Below the pieces are notes generated by a model, which saw only the letters and a program-made list of their open reading frames with translations, searched no databases and was not told the DNA's origin. Of a stretch of 64,000 nt of DNA, positions 60,806-64,000 are shown one piece after another; positions within the stretch are counted from its first letter, which is position 1, and each line of letters opens with the position of its first letter. Source of the stretch: Parabacteroides sp. (GTDB lineage: Bacteria; Bacteroidota; Bacteroidia; Bacteroidales; Tannerellaceae); NCBI GenBank assembly GCA_019417325.1, contig DXVO01000032.1:1-64000 (forward strand). The letters run 5' to 3'. The translations under genes were made by a program, and so were the position numbers.

Positions 60806-61690
60806 ATGGACATAAGCAAAACCGAAGCAATTTTAGAACATATAGAGAAGAACTCTTATGAATCTTTTCGTATCAAAGAAGATATTTTATCCCATATAGA
60901 AACACCTCTGCATTATCATCCTCATTATGAGTTTGTATGGATAAAGGCGGGGGTGGGAGTCAGGATAGTGGGAGATCACGTTAGCCCGTTTAAAGAAAAT
61001 GATATGATGCTGATTGGTCCTAATCTACCCCATGTATGGACCAATGCCCCGGAATATTATGCCGAGGATCCGGATTTAATGGTCGATGTATATGTCGTAC
61101 ATTTTGCAGAGGAAATATTAAATGAGTTGATTTGCAGGTTTCCGGAATTAATGAACATCAAGCAGATCCTTTTTAGCTCCCGGAGAGGTATGCAGATAGT
61201 AGGGGAGACAAATATTAAATTGAGGGAAATCATTTTCAAACTGAAGCAAGCTACTTCAATAGAACGTTTTGTGCTGTTCATGCAAATTTTCCACCAATTG
61301 GAAAATACGGAAGATACCCTGTTGCTTTCATCCGAGAAATTTGCGAGTCTTTTCTGTGAAAGTGAATCCGAACGCCTACGCAAAATCTATGAACATATCA
61401 GCAAGAACTTCCACCGGAATATTCAACTTGAAGAGGTCAGCAATATAGCATGCCTTTCACCTACGGCTTTCTGCCGTTATTTTAAACAAAAGACCGGACT
61501 GCGTTTCACCTCCTTTCTCAATGATTTCAGACTCGAATATGCCCAAAACCTGATGAACAACAATGCCTATAAAATATCGACAATCGCCCATATGTGCGGA
61601 TTTCAGGATATCTCGTACTTCAATAAAATGTTCAAGGAGAAAAATGCAATTACCCCATCCGAATATATTATGCGTTTGAAGCACGATTAA
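60806..61690 (+). CDS. AraC-family regulator with cupin sensor domain
   Basis: 294 residues. N-terminal cupin-like domain (TPLHYHPHYEFVWIKAGVGVRIVGDHVSPFKENDMMLIGPNLPHVW, with HYHPHYE as a sugar-binding-type loop). C-terminal pair of helix-turn-helices (IQLEEVSNIACLSPTAFCRYFKQKTGL; ISTIAHMCGFQDISYFNKMFKE). Typical of regulators of sugar use. It lies 147 bases before a large lipoprotein gene on the same strand, which it may control. Effector unknown. Confidence 0.9.
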   Translation: MDISKTEAILEHIEKNSYESFRIKEDILSHIETPLHYHPHYEFVWIKAGVGVRIVGDHVSPFKENDMMLIGPNLPHVWTNAPEYYAEDPDLMVDVYVVHFAEEILNELICRFPELMNIKQILFSSRRGMQIVGETNIKLREIIFKLKQATSIERFVLFMQIFHQLENTEDTLLLSSEKFASLFCESESERLRKIYEHISKNFHRNIQLEEVSNIACLSPTAFCRYFKQKTGLRFTSFLNDFRLEYAQNLMNNNAYKISTIAHMCGFQDISYFNKMFKEKNAITPSEYIMRLKHD

Positions 61691-61758
61691 TCATAGAAAT
61701 TGCAAATATTGTTTTATATCATGTCATTTTTGTCTTATTCAAACATTTTGTTCTTACC

Positions 61759-61766
61759 TATATTTG
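61759..61766 (+). promoter_or_regulatory. -7 box (TATATTTG) of the lipoprotein gene at 61838
   Basis: Perfect TAnnTTTG box between the AraC gene and the next ATG. It shows that the lipoprotein gene has its own promoter. Confidence 0.55.
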
Positions 61767-61837
61767 TATTTAGATACCTGAAACAGATGGTACGACCGTA
61801 TTCTTTATTACAAAGTTGTGTTTCTAAATACAGTTAT

Positions 61838-64000
61838 ATGAAGATTTTTAAATATTGTGTTTTATTATTTTTCCTTGCAGGTTGTTCTTCTTCAAATGAA
61901 TTGAATAATGGCATTTTTCGAATTACTTTTTCGAATACCGGGAAACTGGAGGTGGTAACATTATATACGGAGCAGGGGCCTAAAGCAATGGATATGCAAA
62001 CGCCAGAGCGTAAAGGGGAGGTTTATCTCAAGTCTATGCATGCAGGAAGCTGGCTGGAACCGGAAAAAACAAAGAATGAGAAAGATAAATTTATTCAATA
62101 TTTTTCGTCGGAAGACGGAGATATCTCATTGACTTATTGTCCGTATGGTACGAATACTTTTTTGGTAAAGGCTTCGTTCGTGGCAAATGTAGATCTGGAT
62201 TCGCTTGCTATTGGTATCCGTTTTTTTGCCATACAACCGAAGCTGGTTGAAACCTGTTACTGTCTGCCGCTTAGTCTTCCGTTTTTAAGGGAAGATTCTT
62301 TAAATAAGATTCCGGAAGGTTATATTTCCAGTGGAGAAACTTTTAATAATACATTTTCTTTGATAACGCAGGATGAGACTTATTCGGTGTCTGTCTTGCC
62401 GCCCGATTTTCGTTTAGATCCTGTTTTTGATGCAACGGCGGCATCAGACTATTGGGTAGGTTTCAAGCCTCAAAAGAAGACGGAACCGGATAAACCGGAA
62501 TTAGCAGATGGATCCATTACTGTTTTGTGCAACCATAACCGGAAAATAAATAAAGGAGAAATAATCGAACGTGAATATCTGGTTTCTGCGGATTTGAATA
62601 CTCCGGGAGGATATGCTACCGGATATCATATCGGAGAATATATGAATAAAGTCGACTATAAAAAGACTGATAACCTGATAGATATTTACCGGAAATCTAT
62701 GGACTATTTATTGAATAATCCCCATTGCTTCGGTAAAATCGGTAACTCTGCTGCCAACTACTTTGGAGCCATGCATACGCAGACAGCCCAGCCTTTTGAT
62801 AACGGGACGGCTTTTTATGCAATGTATGGGAATAGTTTCTCGGCTGCTGCTTTAAATCAATATAAGCAGATTAAGCCCAACGTTCCGGATAATTTACAAA
62901 TACGGCTGAATGCTGTAAATGATTTTTTATTGAAATCGGATGTCCTGACCAAGGAGGGTGCTTATTGGAGTATGCTGGATTTGCGGTTTAACAAAGGTTA
63001 TGTAGACCAGGCATATAAGAAATGGATAGAAACACATGCCACCGGATGGGTTACTTACTACTTACTGGAGGCATATGGGATATCAAAAGATAAAATCTAT
63101 TTGCCGGTTATAGAGAAAACTTTAAAATGGATGGCGAACGAACAGTTACCGGATGGCAGTTTCCCTAAATATTTTGAAAAAGGCATTCCTTCCGAAGAAA
63201 AACTTGGAGATATAGCCTGGATGACTCTCGCCTTTTTTAAAGCGGCAGAGTCGGGGATAGCCATCCCCGGAATAGATTTGAAAAAACAGGCATTGCTTTC
63301 TGCTGAATGGATATTGACTAATCTGGTTCCCCAAAAACAATATCAGGGAAGTTTTGAAGATGTCGGCGGGGTGAATGATTCGTATTGTCCCAGTATTACG
63401 GCACGGGCTCTGATTGAAGCCTACCGGCAAAGCCATAATAAAATGTATTTGAATGCCGCCGAAGATGCATTGTCTGTTGCTTTGTCATGGATTACCTGTG
63501 GCTATACGATGGATGGAAAGTCTATGGATACCTGGAGTGAAACATACCGTTTTCAGCCGGCTTATGCGCAAGTGGAAAGTACGAGCTGCTATTGGCCATG
63601 TTCTTATACACTTCCTGCTTTGTTTTTGGCAGCCGGCGAACTGGCATTACAAATACAGGAGCCTGACCGGAAAGCATATTGGTCACAGCTAAGTAGCCGG
63701 TTTAATTATGTTTCCGCTTATTTATTGGATAACCCGGAAACAAAAGGGCGATTTGGGATGGAGTGGTTGCTTTCTCCTTTTCTCGTTTTCTCAGAATGGG
63801 GAAACTCCCAGCTTTGTTGGAGTGTTTTAGAGACTTTGCGAATACGGATACTTATGTCTTTACCCGAATTTAAACTAAATTCCTTACTATCGGGGATATA
63901 TAAAGGTAATAGTTATTCAATTATACTTCCCAAATGGAGTGATAATGATTTTTTGTTGTCTATAAATAAAGATGTAGAACCTGTAACATTTAAGAATATC
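61838..64000 (+). CDS. Large lipoprotein with alpha/alpha-toroid-like region (partial)
   Basis: The frame is open from ATG at 61838 to the right edge, 721 codons so far, without a stop. MKIFKYCVLLFFLAGC is a lipoprotein signal (lipobox LAGC, Cys16). Residues about 25-250 are beta-rich. Residues about 270-640 are helical repeats with motifs of six-hairpin glycosidases and related toroids (WVTYYLLEAYGI, NEQLPDGSFPKYFEK, GDIAWMTLAFFKAAE, SITARALIEAYRQ, SWSETYRFQP-like DTWSETYRFQP). A beta-rich part begins again near 690. I do not recognise the exact family; a polysaccharide lyase or hydrolase is plausible and fits an AraC regulator just upstream. Confidence 0.7.
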   Translation, partial: MKIFKYCVLLFFLAGCSSSNELNNGIFRITFSNTGKLEVVTLYTEQGPKAMDMQTPERKGEVYLKSMHAGSWLEPEKTKNEKDKFIQYFSSEDGDISLTYCPYGTNTFLVKASFVANVDLDSLAIGIRFFAIQPKLVETCYCLPLSLPFLREDSLNKIPEGYISSGETFNNTFSLITQDETYSVSVLPPDFRLDPVFDATAASDYWVGFKPQKKTEPDKPELADGSITVLCNHNRKINKGEIIEREYLVSADLNTPGGYATGYHIGEYMNKVDYKKTDNLIDIYRKSMDYLLNNPHCFGKIGNSAANYFGAMHTQTAQPFDNGTAFYAMYGNSFSAAALNQYKQIKPNVPDNLQIRLNAVNDFLLKSDVLTKEGAYWSMLDLRFNKGYVDQAYKKWIETHATGWVTYYLLEAYGISKDKIYLPVIEKTLKWMANEQLPDGSFPKYFEKGIPSEEKLGDIAWMTLAFFKAAESGIAIPGIDLKKQALLSAEWILTNLVPQKQYQGSFEDVGGVNDSYCPSITARALIEAYRQSHNKMYLNAAEDALSVALSWITCGYTMDGKSMDTWSETYRFQPAYAQVESTSCYWPCSYTLPALFLAAGELALQIQEPDRKAYWSQLSSRFNYVSAYLLDNPETKGRFGMEWLLSPFLVFSEWGNSQLCWSVLETLRIRILMSLPEFKLNSLLSGIYKGNSYSIILPKWSDNDFLLSINKDVEPVTFKNI

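Overview
The window is a chromosomal segment of a Bacteroidales bacterium, most likely a gut Bacteroides or Parabacteroides relative. The evidence is the many perfect Bacteroidetes-type -7 boxes (TAnnTTTG), SusD-age style lipoprotein signal peptides, BF3164-type and other six-bladed-propeller lipoproteins, NVEALA peptides, DUF4925/calycin-like surface lipoproteins and a GH51 arabinofuranosidase. No rRNA, tRNA, CRISPR array, intact insertion sequence or phage gene was seen.

Layout. 1-211: start of an RND efflux adaptor lipoprotein that runs off the left edge. 310-18000: an AT-rich accessory island, almost all on the minus strand. It has three transcription units (A 10148-310, B 14339-11424, C 17940-14633) and one plus-strand gene, a membrane-anchored winged-helix regulator (10345-11322). 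Unit A encodes two NVEALA peptides, a BF3164 propeller lipoprotein, a thioredoxin-like/DUF1573 lipoprotein, another propeller lipoprotein, two transglutaminase-like proteins, its own type I signal peptidase and an O-antigen-ligase/TPR membrane protein. Units B and C encode further propeller lipoproteins, a DUF4221 lipoprotein and one unknown secreted protein. The three units share the same promoter layout: a -33 AATTGC, a 19-bp spacer, a -7 ending CTTTG, and just upstream a TGTCCG-type element that in unit A is a pho-box-like direct repeat with 11-bp period. I read the island as one regulon for making, cutting and perhaps decorating small exported cysteine-containing peptides; the function is inference. 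A 79-bp broken copy of the regulator's 3' end lies upstream of unit B.

18516-32082 is mostly housekeeping: proS, a secreted Gfo/Idh/MocA oxidoreductase, pgk, a NEW3-domain/ABC exporter set, a tandem acetyltransferase with an AlaX-type editing protein, panB, a cobyrinate diamide synthase/cobalamin adenosyltransferase pair and a histidinol phosphatase. 31105-34654 is a divergent GntR regulator/GH51 arabinofuranosidase pair with visible operators. 34709-41501 holds a MATE-type carrier fused to a degenerate ATPase-like domain, the threonine-to-glycine pair kbl/tdh, a propeller lipoprotein and an HU-like regulator. 41763-47633 holds an aldo/keto reductase, an AddB-like nuclease and two acyltransferase-fold proteins. 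47796-51458 is the oxidative pentose phosphate operon gnd-zwf-pgl. 51603-58730 is a cluster of four related surface lipoproteins. 58830-64000 has an esterase/dihydroorotate dehydrogenase pair, an AraC regulator and the start of a large lipoprotein cut by the right edge.
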